Of a stretch of DNA of 26,350 nt, positions 7,701 through 17,066 are shown piece by piece. How positions within the stretch are numbered: position 1 is the stretch's first letter; each line of letters opens with the position of its first letter. This DNA comes from Pseudomonadota bacterium. GTDB taxonomy: Bacteria > Pseudomonadota > Alphaproteobacteria > Rhizobiales > Xanthobacteraceae. The stretch is taken from NCBI GenBank assembly GCA_023387695.1, contig JAEWHT010000158.1:1-26350 (forward strand), read 5' to 3'. Below the pieces are notes generated by a model. That model was not told the DNA's origin. It did no database searches and was given only the letters and a program-made list of their open reading frames with translations. A program made the translations under genes and the position numbers.

Positions 7701-8900
7701 TCAAAACATCAGATTGTCCTTCACGAGCACCCAGCGGCCGCCCTTGACCTGCTGCACCTGGGTGATGGTGTTGGCGAGGTGATCGGTCTTGGAGAACTTG
7801 GTCGGCGGCGAGCTGAAGATGTCGAGGAATTTCTCGCCCGACTCCAGCGAGTCCAGCATCTTCTGTCCGGTCAGATCCTTACCGGCCTTGTTGGCGTAGA
7901 ACGCAAACGTCATCACCGCGTTGTAGCCGATGATGGCCTGCGTGTTGGCATCGGTGTTGAACATCTTCTTGTAGTTGATGAGCCAGTCGTGGACCTTGCC
8001 CTTGGCGGTGTCCTCATAGGGAATCTCGAAGCCCGAGGCCGCATAGAGGCCTTCGACCGCCTCTTTGCCCAGCGTCGGCACCTCCAGCACGTTGGTCGGC
8101 GTTGCACCGAGGAAGGTGACGTCCCAGCCGAGCTTCTTGGCTTCCGTCATCGCACCGATGGTCTCGCGGATGATGGTGCCGAGCACGACGAGATCGCAGC
8201 CGTCGGACTTCATCTTGGCGATCTGCGCACTGAAATCGGACGACCCGCGCTTGAAGCTTGTGATCGAGGCCGGTTGCACCTTCATGGCGGTGAGCTGCTG
8301 GTTGAACCCGTCGAGCACGTTCTTCCCGTACTCATCGTCCTGATGCATGATGCAGGGCTTCTGGAAATTCTTCCACCCCATCATGTATTTCAGCGCGGCG
8401 CGCGTGCTCTCGACGTAGGGCAGCAGATTGTTGAACTTCAGCCGCTCCTGCGGCTTGGCGGGATCGAACTTGAACGTGAATTCGGCGGCCGTCAGCGGGA
8501 ACAGCTGCAGCACGCCGGCGTCGAACAGGATATCCTGCGCGGCGAGGACGGTCGGCGAGCCCATCGGGCCGATCATGGCGAAGATCTTGTCGCGCTCGAC
8601 CATCTTCTGCGAGGCGAGCACGGCCTTCTTCGGATCGTAGCCGTTGTCCTCGAGAATCATCTTAAGCTTGCGGCCCTGGATGCCGCCGGCCGCGTTGATC
8701 TCCTCGACCGCCATCTTCATGCCGTTGGAGACCGGCACACCCCAGACCTTGATCGGACCAGAGAGATCCTGATGGGTGCCGATGACGATCTCGTTGGCCG
8801 AGATGCCTTCATTGGTGACCTTGGTTTGCGCGACGGCCGGCAGACAGGTGAGCGCCAGCGCACTTACAGCAAGGCCGAACGCTTTCAACGATTTCGACAT
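7701..8900 (-). CDS. ABC transporter substrate-binding protein, branched-chain amino acid (LivK) type
   Basis: This 399-residue periplasmic binding protein (peripla_BP_6 type) captures the ligand for the permease encoded upstream. A signal peptide ends at AVAQ (about residue 25). The mature part shows NEIVIGTHQDLSGPI, NGMKMAVEEINAAGGI and KLKMILEDNGYDPKKAV, typical of the first lobe of Liv/aliphatic amide/aromatic acid binding proteins. The start is well supported: AAGGAGAGGAG precedes the ATG by a few bases. It is the last gene of a minus-strand operon and is separated from the acyl-CoA synthetase by 83 bp that hold two hairpins. The ligand cannot be read from the sequence. The acyl-CoA ligase in the operon favours a carboxylate such as an aromatic or fatty acid over an amino acid (inference). 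Confidence 0.92.
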   Translation of the reverse strand: MSKSLKAFGLAVSALALTCLPAVAQTKVTNEGISANEIVIGTHQDLSGPIKVWGVPVSNGMKMAVEEINAAGGIQGRKLKMILEDNGYDPKKAVLASQKMVERDKIFAMIGPMGSPTVLAAQDILFDAGVLQLFPLTAAEFTFKFDPAKPQERLKFNNLLPYVESTRAALKYMMGWKNFQKPCIMHQDDEYGKNVLDGFNQQLTAMKVQPASITSFKRGSSDFSAQIAKMKSDGCDLVVLGTIIRETIGAMTEAKKLGWDVTFLGATPTNVLEVPTLGKEAVEGLYAASGFEIPYEDTAKGKVHDWLINYKKMFNTDANTQAIIGYNAVMTFAFYANKAGKDLTGQKMLDSLESGEKFLDIFSSPPTKFSKTDHLANTITQVQQVKGGRWVLVKDNLMF

Positions 8901-8931
8901 TGACGTCTCCTCTCCTTAAGGCCCGTGTGAC

Positions 8932-8982
8932 GCGAAGGGCGGGGCCATCACCGCTTCGCCTTGTTTGCACGCGCATGCGTGC
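8932..8982 (-). promoter_or_regulatory. Intercistronic hairpins before livK-like gene
   Basis: Two inverted repeats lie between the synthetase and the binding-protein gene: GCACGC/GCGTGC around GCAT (8967-8982) and GCGAAG/CTTCGC (8932-8937 with 8954-8959). Hairpins at this position often stabilise a processed transcript so that the binding protein is made in excess. That role is inferred. Confidence 0.4.
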
Positions 8983-8983
8983 G

Positions 8984-10822
8984 CTAGGCCACCGCACGTT
9001 CGCGATACATCGCGTCGATCTCGGCGGCATAGCGCTTGTTCACGAAATTGCGTTTTAGCTTCATGGTCGGTGTCAGCTCCTCGTCCTCCGGCGTGAGCTG
9101 ACGTTCGATCAGGTAGAATTTCTTGACGGTCTCGACGCGGGCGAAGTTCACGTTGACGCCCTCGATCTCGCGCCAGATCAGGTCCTGGATTTCGCCGGCG
9201 CGGCAGAGGCTCGCGTAGTTGGTGAAGGGGATGTCGTGATCCTGCGCGAATTTCTCGACGTTCTCCTGGTCGATCATCACGAGGCAGGTGAGATACGGCC
9301 GCTTGTCGCCGATCACGACGGCGTCCGAAATATAGGGCGAGAATTTGAGCTGGTTCTCGATCTCGGACGGCGTGATGTTCTTGCCGCCGGAGGTAATGAT
9401 GATGTCCTTCATCCGGTCAGTAACGCGGACGAAGCCCTCATTATCGATGGTGCCGACGTCGCCGGTGTGCAACCAGCCGCGCGCATCGATGGTCTCCGCC
9501 GTCTTCTCGGGCTGGTTCAGATAGCCCATGAACAGGAAGTCGCCCTTGATCAGGATCTCGCCATCGGGCGAGAGCGCAACCTCGCCCCAGGGCACAGCGG
9601 TGCCGACCGAGCCGAGCTTGATGCGTTCGCCCGGCATCATGGTCGCGACGCCGCAATTCTCGGTCTGGCCGTAGACCTCGTGCATGTCGATGCCGAGCGC
9701 GAGGTACCAGCGAATGAGTTCCGGCGCGATCGGCGCAGCACCCGTGAAGGCGATGCGGCAACGGTCAAGCCCGATCATGCGGCGGATGTTGCGGAAGGCG
9801 AGATGGTAGGCGATGCGGTTGGCGATGCGCAGGGCCAGCGGCGGCGTCCGGCCCTCGATCCGGCAATCGACCATGCGATAGCCGATCGCGATGGCGCGAC
9901 GATAGACCCATTGCTGGAGCGGCGTTGCATCCTTCAGGGCGATAGTGATGGCCGAATAGAATTTCTCCCAGATGCGCGGCACCGCCAGGAACACGGTCGG
10001 CTGCACCTCGCGCAGATTGTCCGGCACGGTCTCCGGACTCTCGGCAAAATTCATGACCGAGCCGAGCGCGACCGAAATGTAATAGCCGCCGATGCGTTCG
10101 GCGACATGGCAAAGCGGCAGGAAAATCAACCGGTCATCGTCGTCGCGCGCCGGGATGAAATCATTGGCGTGCCGCATCTGGTGCGTGACGCTGCGGTTGG
10201 CGTGCATCGCGCCCTTGGGCGGACCGGTTGTGCCGGACGTATAGACAAGAACGGCGAGATCGCCGGCACTGCGGCTGTCAATCATCTCCTGCCACAGCGC
10301 CTCGCGGCCGATCATGTGATTGCGGCCGAGCGCGCGAAATTCGTCCAGCGACATCACCATGTCGTCGGAGAAGCCGCTGAGGCCCTCCATGTCGAACACC
10401 ACGACCCGTTGCAGGTTGGCACAGCGGGCACGGCAGGTGAGTATCTTGTCGAGCTGTTCCTCGTCTTCGGCAAAGATCACCCGCGTCGTGGAGTCATTGA
10501 CGAGATATTCGACCTGGGTCGACGCATCGGTCGGATAGATGCCGGAAGAGACACCGCCGGCGCAGAGGATGCCCATGTCGGCGTAGATCCATTCGGGCAC
10601 GGCATTGGCGATGATGGAGGCGACATCGCCGGGCCTGAAACCGATGGCGTGAAGGCCGTAGGCTATTTCCTTGGAGATCTGCAGCCATTCGTGCCAGCTC
10701 GTCGGCTGCCAGATACCGAACTTCTTCTCGCGGATCGCAGGCCTGTCGCCGCGCACCTCTGCGGCACGCAGAAAGCTCTTTGCGATCGTATCAGCGACCG
10801 TCAGCACCGCCGGTCGGGCCAT
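8984..10822 (-). CDS. AMP-forming long-chain acyl-CoA synthetase (FadD15-like)
   Basis: This ANL-superfamily ligase activates a carboxylic acid with ATP and CoA. Numbered from the upstream ATG at 10828, it shows the P-loop YTSGTTGPPKG (196-206), YGQTE (386-390), GWLHTGD (451-457) and GGKNITP (481-487), with the C-terminal catalytic Lys region TPTMKLKRN. Length and motif style match the FadD15/long-chain group, although aryl-acid ligases share these motifs. The better start is the ATG at 10822 (612 residues): GAGGAG lies 6 bases before it, whereas it directly abuts the ATG at 10828. It is 28 bp downstream of livF on the same strand. Being embedded between transporter genes, it probably traps the imported acid as a CoA thioester (inference). 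Confidence 0.9.
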   Translation of the reverse strand: MARPAVLTVADTIAKSFLRAAEVRGDRPAIREKKFGIWQPTSWHEWLQISKEIAYGLHAIGFRPGDVASIIANAVPEWIYADMGILCAGGVSSGIYPTDASTQVEYLVNDSTTRVIFAEDEEQLDKILTCRARCANLQRVVVFDMEGLSGFSDDMVMSLDEFRALGRNHMIGREALWQEMIDSRSAGDLAVLVYTSGTTGPPKGAMHANRSVTHQMRHANDFIPARDDDDRLIFLPLCHVAERIGGYYISVALGSVMNFAESPETVPDNLREVQPTVFLAVPRIWEKFYSAITIALKDATPLQQWVYRRAIAIGYRMVDCRIEGRTPPLALRIANRIAYHLAFRNIRRMIGLDRCRIAFTGAAPIAPELIRWYLALGIDMHEVYGQTENCGVATMMPGERIKLGSVGTAVPWGEVALSPDGEILIKGDFLFMGYLNQPEKTAETIDARGWLHTGDVGTIDNEGFVRVTDRMKDIIITSGGKNITPSEIENQLKFSPYISDAVVIGDKRPYLTCLVMIDQENVEKFAQDHDIPFTNYASLCRAGEIQDLIWREIEGVNVNFARVETVKKFYLIERQLTPEDEELTPTMKLKRNFVNKRYAAEIDAMYRERAVA

Positions 10823-10850
10823 GCGCATCTCCTCGTTGCCGCTTAAGTCG

Positions 10851-11639
10851 TCATCTCCACGTCTTCTTCTTTTTCCAACGCCGTTCGCCTCGCGCGCCCT
10901 GTTCCTTGGCGCCGAGATAGAATTCCTGGATGTCCTGCGAATGCATCAGGCGGTCGCAGCTGTCGTTCATCACGACGCGGCCAATCTCGAGCACATAACC
11001 ATAATGCGCCGTCTCCAGCGCCACGCGCGCGTTCTGCTCGACCAGCAGGATCGACATGCCCTGCTCCTCGTTGACGCGGCGGATGATGGTGAAAATCTCC
11101 TTCACCAGAATCGGCGACAGGCCAAGTGAGGGCTCGTCGAGCAGTAATAGCGTCGGCCGGTTCATCAGCGCGCGTCCGATCGCGAGCATCTGCTGCTCGC
11201 CGCCGGAGAGCTGCCCGGCCGGCTGGCCGATGCGCTCCTTCAGCCGCGGGAAATACCCATAGACCCGCTCCAGATCGTCCGCCACACCGTCGCGATCGCT
11301 GCGTGGATAGGCGCCCATCATCAGGTTTTCGCGCACCGAGAGGAACGGGAACACCTCGCGCCCCTCGGGCACATGGCTGAGGCCGAGCCGTACGATGCGA
11401 TCGGCCTCCATGCGCTGGATCGGCTTGCCCATGAACTCGATCGAGCCCTTTTGCGGATCGAGAATGCCCGAGATTGTCTTCAGCACTGTGGTCTTGCCGG
11501 CACCGTTGGCGCCCAGCAGCGTCACGATGCGGCCGCGCGGCACCTCCAGCGAGATACCGCGGATCGCCATGATCGGCCCGTAATAGCTCTCGATGTTCGA
11601 GAGCTTCAGGATGATGTCAGGCGCCACTGTCGCATCCAT
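10851..11639 (-). CDS. livF: Branched-chain amino acid-type ABC transporter ATPase LivF
   Basis: This 262-residue ATP-binding subunit energises import through the LivHM channel. Walker A is GANGAGKT (43-50), the ABC signature LSGGE (144-148) and Walker B LLLLDEP (164-170), followed by LLVEQNA with the LivF-type Gln in place of the H-loop His. It starts 3 bp after the livG stop, with GGGAG about 8 bases upstream. The tail after KEQGARGER is strongly basic (RRWKKKKTWR) and extends past the usual LivF end, near FYLG. Substrate specificity is not set by this subunit. Confidence 0.92.
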   Translation of the reverse strand: MDATVAPDIILKLSNIESYYGPIMAIRGISLEVPRGRIVTLLGANGAGKTTVLKTISGILDPQKGSIEFMGKPIQRMEADRIVRLGLSHVPEGREVFPFLSVRENLMMGAYPRSDRDGVADDLERVYGYFPRLKERIGQPAGQLSGGEQQMLAIGRALMNRPTLLLLDEPSLGLSPILVKEIFTIIRRVNEEQGMSILLVEQNARVALETAHYGYVLEIGRVVMNDSCDRLMHSQDIQEFYLGAKEQGARGERRWKKKKTWR

Positions 11640-11642
11640 GCA

Positions 11643-12401
11643 TCAGGCTCCCAGATACGCGGCGACGACGTCGGGATGCTGCTGCACCTCAGCCGGCGAA
11701 CCCATCGCCAGCACGCGGCCGTAGTTCAGCGCGATCACACGGTCCGAGACGCGATTGACCAGCGACATGTCGTGCTCGACCATCAGCACGGTAACGCCGA
11801 GCTCGCTCTTCATGTCGCGGATCCAGAACGACATGTCGTCGGTCTCCTCGACATTGAGGCCGGACGACGGTTCGTCGAGCAGGATCAGCTTCGGCTCGGA
11901 GCAGAGCGCGCGTGCGAGCTCGATGACCTTGCGCACGCCGTAAGGAAGACCCGAGATCAGCTTGTCGCGATAGGGCTCGAGATCGAGGAACTCGATGACC
12001 TGCTCGACCCGGCGACGATGCACTTTCTCGTTGCTGCGCACGCTCGGGAGGAACAGCAATTCCTGCCAGAGCTGCGTGGTGGAATGGCGATGACGCCCGA
12101 CCAGCAAGTTAGACAACACCGTTGCATTCTCGAACAGCTCGATGTTCTGAAATGTGCGAGCGATGCCAAGCTTGGCGATGTCGTAGGGTGGCTCCTCGGT
12201 GATGTCCTGGTCCTCGAAGAAGATGCGGCCCGAGGTCGGCCGGTAGATCCGCGAGATCAAATTGAAGATCGAGCTTTTCCCGGCACCGTTCGGCCCGATG
12301 ATCGACAGGATCTCGCCTCTCTCGACCGCGAAAGACACCGCGTCGACGGCCTTAAGGCCCCCGAAATGCAGCGACAGGTTCTCGGCGCGGAAATAGCTCA
12401 T
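11643..12401 (-). CDS. livG: Branched-chain amino acid-type ABC transporter ATPase LivG
   Basis: This 252-residue second ATPase subunit has Walker A GPNGAGKS (36-43), Walker B LILLDEP (172-178) and H-loop VEHDMS. As in other LivG proteins the signature is degenerate, here LPYGV (152-156) rather than LSGGQ. The Q-loop lies in ARTFQNIELF and the C-terminal YLGA is typical. Its ATG overlaps the livM stop by 4 bases (ATGA), indicating translational coupling, and GGAG lies 8 bases upstream. It should pair with LivF as a heterodimer under the LivH-LivM permease in the inner membrane. Confidence 0.92.
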   Translation of the reverse strand: MSYFRAENLSLHFGGLKAVDAVSFAVERGEILSIIGPNGAGKSSIFNLISRIYRPTSGRIFFEDQDITEEPPYDIAKLGIARTFQNIELFENATVLSNLLVGRHRHSTTQLWQELLFLPSVRSNEKVHRRRVEQVIEFLDLEPYRDKLISGLPYGVRKVIELARALCSEPKLILLDEPSSGLNVEETDDMSFWIRDMKSELGVTVLMVEHDMSLVNRVSDRVIALNYGRVLAMGSPAEVQQHPDVVAAYLGA

Positions 12402-13549
12402 CGGTTCCGCTCCGACTTCACGTAGATCTTCTGCCGCTTGAAGGTCGCGCGCTTGTAGAGCGGGAACAGCTGGAAGAAGAGCTTGATCTTGAGCCAGCGG
12501 CCATAGATGCCGAGCGGCTCGAACAGCACGAACAGCATGATGATGATGCCGTAGATCGCGCCCTTCAGCCCATTAAGCGAGGCAAAGGCCGCGACCTTCG
12601 ACTGGATGTTTCCCGCGGTCGCCGTGCCCGCTCCGAAAGTGGCAGCAATGCCGGCGATGATGCCGGGCATGTCGTCTTTCAGATAAGTCAGGAACGGATC
12701 GATCATCACGATGAAGATCGCGCCGAGCACCGCACCGTGCAGGCTGAAGATACCGCCGATCAGGATCACGATAATGAACTCGATCGACAGCTGCAGCGTG
12801 AACATCTCCGGCGAGATGAAGGAAAGCTTGTGCGCGAACAGCACGCCGGCAAAGCCGGTGATCGCCGCCGAGATCGCAAAGGACTTCACCTTGTAGAGCG
12901 CGACGTTGACGCCCATGCTGCGCGCAGCAGTCTCGGAGTCACGGATCGCCACGAAGGCGCGGCCCGTTGGCGATCGCAGGAGATTGAGCGTGCCGACGAT
13001 GGTCAGCACGAGCACGGCAAGACAAATGAAATAGAAGGTCGGGCTGTCGCGCGAGACGGTGACGCCGAGCAGAGACAGCGCCTTGACCCTCAGGCCCTCG
13101 TTGCCATTGGTGACACTCTCCCAGCGCGCCAGGATCTCCTCGACGATGAAGGCGAAGGAGATGGTCGCGATGACGAGGTAGATGCCCTGCAATCGCAGCG
13201 CGGGAAAACCGACCAGCGCGCCGATGCAGCCGGTCAGGGCGCCAGCGGCGAGGAAGTAGACGGGAAACGGCACGTTGTATTTCTGCAAGTACGCGGCCGT
13301 GTAGGCTCCGATCGCCAGGAAGGCCGCATGCCCGAGCGAGGCCTGACCGGTGAAGCCCGTTAAGATCATCAGCGCCACGCCGACGGTGGCGTAGATGCAG
13401 ACGAAGACGAGCTGGCTCATCAGGTAGCTTGAGAGCACATAAGGCGCGATCAGCAGCACCGCGAGCAGCAAGCCGTAAGAGACGACATAACCCGAATGCG
13501 GGAACAGCCTGATGTCGTCCTCATAATCGGTCTTGAACAGGAACCGCAT
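12398..13549 (-). CDS. livM: Branched-chain amino acid-type ABC transporter permease LivM
   Basis: This inner-membrane permease has about ten hydrophobic segments and the family motifs GFTGQASLGHAAFLAIGAY and PTGRAFVAIRDSETAARSMG (the EAA-like cytoplasmic loop that contacts the ATPases). The preferred start is the ATG at 13549 (383 residues, MRFLFKTDY), 4 bp after the livH stop with AGAAGG about 9 bases upstream. An ATG at 13573 would add MPARRSER and overlap livH by 20 bases. A basic C-terminal tail (YKRATFKRQKIYVK) follows the last membrane segment. It works with LivH as a heterodimeric channel. Confidence 0.9.
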   Translation of the reverse strand: MRFLFKTDYEDDIRLFPHSGYVVSYGLLLAVLLIAPYVLSSYLMSQLVFVCIYATVGVALMILTGFTGQASLGHAAFLAIGAYTAAYLQKYNVPFPVYFLAAGALTGCIGALVGFPALRLQGIYLVIATISFAFIVEEILARWESVTNGNEGLRVKALSLLGVTVSRDSPTFYFICLAVLVLTIVGTLNLLRSPTGRAFVAIRDSETAARSMGVNVALYKVKSFAISAAITGFAGVLFAHKLSFISPEMFTLQLSIEFIIVILIGGIFSLHGAVLGAIFIVMIDPFLTYLKDDMPGIIAGIAATFGAGTATAGNIQSKVAAFASLNGLKGAIYGIIIMLFVLFEPLGIYGRWLKIKLFFQLFPLYKRATFKRQKIYVKSERNR

Positions 13550-13553
13550 GCGT

Positions 13554-14429
13554 TCAGACCTTCTTGCGGGCATGAAGGCCGAACAGGCCTTCGGGCTTCA
13601 GCAGCAGCACGGCCAGCAGCACGAGGTAGGGCGCGACATCCTTCCAGCCCTCAGGCAGGTAGAACCCGGCCATGCTCTCGATCACACCGATCAGGACGCC
13701 GCCGACGACCGCGCCGGGAATCGAGCCGAAGCCGCCGAGCACGGCGGCCGGAAACGCCTTGAGCCCGAGCACGAGGCCGACATTGGAGTGAATGAAGGTG
13801 ATCGGCGCCAGCAGCACGCCGGCGCAGGTTGCCACCGCCGCGCTGATCGCCCAGACGATCGACACCACGCGCTTGACCGGGATGCCCATGTAATACGCCG
13901 CCAGCATGTTCTCGGAACTGGCGCGCATCGCGGTGCCGAGCGTGGTCTTGTTGAAGAATAGCCAGAGCAACGCGCAGAGAATCACCGTCGCCGCGATCAC
14001 CGAGAGCTTGTCGTGGGCTAGCACGAGTGAGCCGATGCGCAGCACGCCCTGGCTGAACGGCGTCTCGATCTTGAAATCGTCGGTGCCCCAGATCATGCCG
14101 GCAACCGAGCGCAGGAAATAGCCGAGGCCGATCGTGGCCATGATAATGGAGAATTGCGGATAGCCGAGGATCGGCCGCACCACGATGCGTTCCGCCAGCA
14201 TGCCGAACAGCGCCATCGCGGCCACCGCACCGGCAAAGCCGATCCAGTAGTTCAGGCCCATCATGCCGATGAAGGTGAACGCGAAGAAGCCGCCCAGCAT
14301 CATCAGATCGCCCTGGGCGAAATTGACGACCTCGGTGGCCTTGTAGACGAGCACGAAGCCGAGTGCGATCAGGCCGTAGACACAGCCGAGCGCAACACCG
14401 CTGACCAGCTGCTGAACGAAATCCAGCAT
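13554..14429 (-). CDS. livH: Branched-chain amino acid-type ABC transporter permease LivH
   Basis: First gene of the operon and an inner-membrane permease of 291 residues with about eight hydrophobic segments. Family features are GLIALGFVLVYKATEVVNFA near the N-terminus, TTLGTAMRASSENMLAA (the EAA-like loop) and VLGGFGSIPGAVVGG. The start at 14429 is well fixed: GGGAGGA (14443-14437) lies 7 bases upstream, whereas the in-frame ATG at 14450 lacks such a site. The operon promoter should lie in the 212-bp divergent gap upstream. Confidence 0.92.
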   Translation of the reverse strand: MLDFVQQLVSGVALGCVYGLIALGFVLVYKATEVVNFAQGDLMMLGGFFAFTFIGMMGLNYWIGFAGAVAAMALFGMLAERIVVRPILGYPQFSIIMATIGLGYFLRSVAGMIWGTDDFKIETPFSQGVLRIGSLVLAHDKLSVIAATVILCALLWLFFNKTTLGTAMRASSENMLAAYYMGIPVKRVVSIVWAISAAVATCAGVLLAPITFIHSNVGLVLGLKAFPAAVLGGFGSIPGAVVGGVLIGVIESMAGFYLPEGWKDVAPYLVLLAVLLLKPEGLFGLHARKKV

Positions 14430-14641
14430 CGCCGCGTCCTCCCGATGCATGCAGCGGTTCTTGACGACCGCCTTGCCGCATCTTGTGTCCAGCCGCTACG
14501 CAGTCGTTTCGCCGCGTTAGCGCCAAATGTCCCGCACCAATTCAGCCTGAACCGCCAAGCACTGTCAACAAACGGTGACTTCAGGGTCTCCTGCCTTTAG
14601 TCCAAGGTCGATGCCGGATTTTTGCGGCAGCGTGATTCACG
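14430..14641. other. Divergent intergenic region, liv operon / ABC exporter
   Basis: This gap of about 210 bp must carry the promoters of both divergent operons. Apart from the livH Shine-Dalgarno sequence (14437-14443) I could not pick a convincing -35/-10 pair or operator in it. Confidence 0.5.
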
Positions 14642-15451
14642 GTGCCGAAACATCTTCAGGTCATGGTCGCGACCGATGCAAAACCGGATGGTGTGGCCGT
14701 CATGAAGCCGAGCAGCTCGGCACTGGAAGTCCGAGGGTTAACGAAGCGTTTCGACCGTTTGGCGGTCGATAGCCTCGATCTCACCATCCATGCCGGCGAA
14801 TTCTATGCGCTGGTCGGCCCCAATGGCGCCGGCAAGACCACCACTTTACGCATGGTTTCAGGCCTGCTGCGGCCCGACGCCGGTGTTGTCTCGATCTTCG
14901 GCATCGATGCGCTCCGGGATCCCGTTGCGGCCAAGCAGGTGATGGCGTGGGTCTCCGACGAGCCCATGATCTATGACAAGCTCACGCCGCTCGAATATCT
15001 CGAATTCGTCGCCGGCCTCTGGGGCATCGCTCCGTCCGTTTCGAAACCGGTTGCCGAGGAACTCGTGAGCTCACTCGGGCTCGAGCCGCACCGGCACGAA
15101 CGCTGCGAAGGTTTCTCAAAGGGCATGCGCCAGAAGGTCGCTCTCGCGGGCGCGCTGGTTCACGATCCCCGCCTCATCATCCTCGACGAACCGCTGACGG
15201 GCCTCGATGCCGTCTCCGCCCGCCATGTGAAGGGACTACTCGGCGATCGCGTTCGCGCCGGCTGCACCGTCATCATGACCACGCATATTCTCGAAGTGGC
15301 CGAACGCATGGCTGATCGCATCGGCGTGATCGCCTCGGGGCGCCTCGTCGCGGAGGGCACGCTGACCGAGCTGCGCCAGCAAAACGGACATTCCGACACC
15401 AGTCTCGAAGATCTTTTCATCGCCTTGGTGACGCTCCAGGACGCCGCATGA
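14642..15451 (+). CDS. ABC-2-type transporter ATP-binding protein
   Basis: This ABC ATPase of the exporter (CcmA/drug-export) type has Walker A GPNGAGKT (59-66), signature FSKGMRQ (158-164; the usual LSGGQ is replaced, as in many ABC-2 partners), Walker B LIILDEP (178-184) and H-loop TTHILE. It overlaps the permease gene by 4 bases (ATGA at 15448), so the two form one transporter. The start is uncertain: ATGs lie at 14642, 14663 and 14702, none with a strong ribosome binding site. The domain itself begins at ALEVRGLTKRF (residue 27), so the ATG at 14702 would suffice. The substrate is unknown. Confidence 0.88.
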   Translation: MPKHLQVMVATDAKPDGVAVMKPSSSALEVRGLTKRFDRLAVDSLDLTIHAGEFYALVGPNGAGKTTTLRMVSGLLRPDAGVVSIFGIDALRDPVAAKQVMAWVSDEPMIYDKLTPLEYLEFVAGLWGIAPSVSKPVAEELVSSLGLEPHRHERCEGFSKGMRQKVALAGALVHDPRLIILDEPLTGLDAVSARHVKGLLGDRVRAGCTVIMTTHILEVAERMADRIGVIASGRLVAEGTLTELRQQNGHSDTSLEDLFIALVTLQDAA

Positions 15452-16974
15452 GCTCGGCGACGGCCCTTTCGTGGTTTGCCCGCCACGAGCTTCGGCTCGC
15501 CTGGCGCGAATGGTTTGCCATGATGACGGGCGGACGGCGTAAGCGCGCCCGCGCCGCGGTGATCGGCCTCCTGTTCTTCGCGGCACTCCTGCATCTGCCG
15601 GCCTGGGCCGTGATCGGCCGCTTCGCCAATCTGCAACTGCCGCTCGACAAATCGTCGCTGATCGTGATCTCGGCAACGATCTTTCTCGCCTGGACGCTAA
15701 TGCTCTCGCAGGCGATCGAATCCGTGACGCGGGTGTTTTACGCCCGTGCCGACCTCGATCTCATCATGTCCTCGCCGGCGACGCTCGCGAATCTGTTCTC
15801 GGTGCGCATCGCGTCGATCGCGCTCACAGTCACGATGATGGCGCTTCTGTTCTCGACGCCCTTCATCGACGTGCTGGTGATCGGCGGAGGTCCGCGGTGG
15901 CTCGCCGCATTCGGCGTGGTCGTCGCGATGGGCCTGTCGGCGGCAGCGCTCGCAATTGCCGTCACCATTGTTCTGTTTCGCCTGATCGGCCCGGCGCGGA
16001 CGCGCTTCGTCGCCCAGATCCTCGCCGCAATCATCGGCGCTGGCTTCGTGATCGCGCTCCAGGTGGCAGCGATCATTTCCTATGGCACGCTGTCGCGCTT
16101 CACCATTCTCACCTCCGGTACCCTCGCCGCTCACGCGCCCGACATCGACAGTATCTGGTGGTGGCCGGCACGGGCGACCATGGGCGACAGCGAGGCGCTG
16201 GCGCTACTCCTCGCGCTCGGGCTTGTGCTGCTCGGATGCGTGATGGCGATCTTCTCGGGTCGCTTCGCCGACACCGCGATCGACGCTGCTGCCTACGGCA
16301 CATCCAGCCGCAAGCGCGCCAAGGAGCGTCCGTTCCGGGGCGGCTCGCGACAGCAAGCGCTGCGGCGCAAGGAATTCACGCTGCTATGGCGCGATCCCTG
16401 GCTGATCTCGCAGACACTGATGCAGCTTCTTTATCTGGTACCTCCGGCACTGCTGCTGTGGCGCAGCTTCGCCGACAGTTCCGTAGCGCTGACACTGATC
16501 TCGCCTGTCATCGTGATGGCGGCAGGGCAACTCGCCGGCGGGCTCGCCTGGCTGACGATCTCAGGCGAGGACGCGCCCGACCTGGTCGCGACCGCGCCGC
16601 TGACGCCCGCGAGCGTGATCCGCGCCAAGATCGAGGTGGTTCTAATCGCGATCGCCGTCGCTTTCAGTCCGCTGGTTGCCGCGCTGGTGTTCGCGTCAGC
16701 ATTTCAGGCTGCAAGCACGGCCGCCATGATCATCGTCAGCGCCGCCTCCGCCACCGCGATCCAGCTCTGGTTCCGAGTCCAGGCCCGGCGCAGCCAATTC
16801 CGCCGCCGCCAGACCTCGTCGCGGCTTGCGACCTTCGCCGAGGCCTTCTCCTCGATCGGCTGGGCCGCCACGTCCGCGTTGCTGCTCACGCTCCCGATCG
16901 CCGGTATTGTCTGCGGACTGATTACTGCGGGTCTCGTCGCCGGCACCTGGAAATTCAGTCCGCGCAGGGAGTGA
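15448..16974 (+). CDS. ABC transporter permease, ABC-2-like, multispanning
   Basis: This 508-residue integral membrane protein has roughly ten to twelve hydrophobic segments in two halves. They are separated by a basic cytoplasmic loop (SSRKRAKERPFRGGSRQQALRRKEFTL is its core, about residues 288-314). Motifs such as FYARADLDLIMSSPAT and EDAPDLVATAPLTP occur after equivalent helices in each half, suggesting an internally duplicated permease. AGGA precedes the ATG inside the end of the ATPase gene. It is probably the membrane partner of the upstream ATPase in an exporter of unknown substrate; the polarity of transport is inferred from the ATPase type. Confidence 0.82.
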   Translation: MSSATALSWFARHELRLAWREWFAMMTGGRRKRARAAVIGLLFFAALLHLPAWAVIGRFANLQLPLDKSSLIVISATIFLAWTLMLSQAIESVTRVFYARADLDLIMSSPATLANLFSVRIASIALTVTMMALLFSTPFIDVLVIGGGPRWLAAFGVVVAMGLSAAALAIAVTIVLFRLIGPARTRFVAQILAAIIGAGFVIALQVAAIISYGTLSRFTILTSGTLAAHAPDIDSIWWWPARATMGDSEALALLLALGLVLLGCVMAIFSGRFADTAIDAAAYGTSSRKRAKERPFRGGSRQQALRRKEFTLLWRDPWLISQTLMQLLYLVPPALLLWRSFADSSVALTLISPVIVMAAGQLAGGLAWLTISGEDAPDLVATAPLTPASVIRAKIEVVLIAIAVAFSPLVAALVFASAFQAASTAAMIIVSAASATAIQLWFRVQARRSQFRRRQTSSRLATFAEAFSSIGWAATSALLLTLPIAGIVCGLITAGLVAGTWKFSPRRE

Positions 16975-17066
16975 AGGTGCGACACTGACGCGCTGTTGAT
17001 CGCGTCCTATTGGCCACGCGTTGCGTTGCACGCTAGACTTTCGCCGACGTCATCGGGGATGGATTC

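Noticed and set aside
9236..10846. 536-codon plus-strand frame
   Set aside because: It lies antisense to the acyl-CoA synthetase, which has all family motifs; its own translation is Asp/Arg/His-rich without domains, as expected of a high-GC shadow frame.
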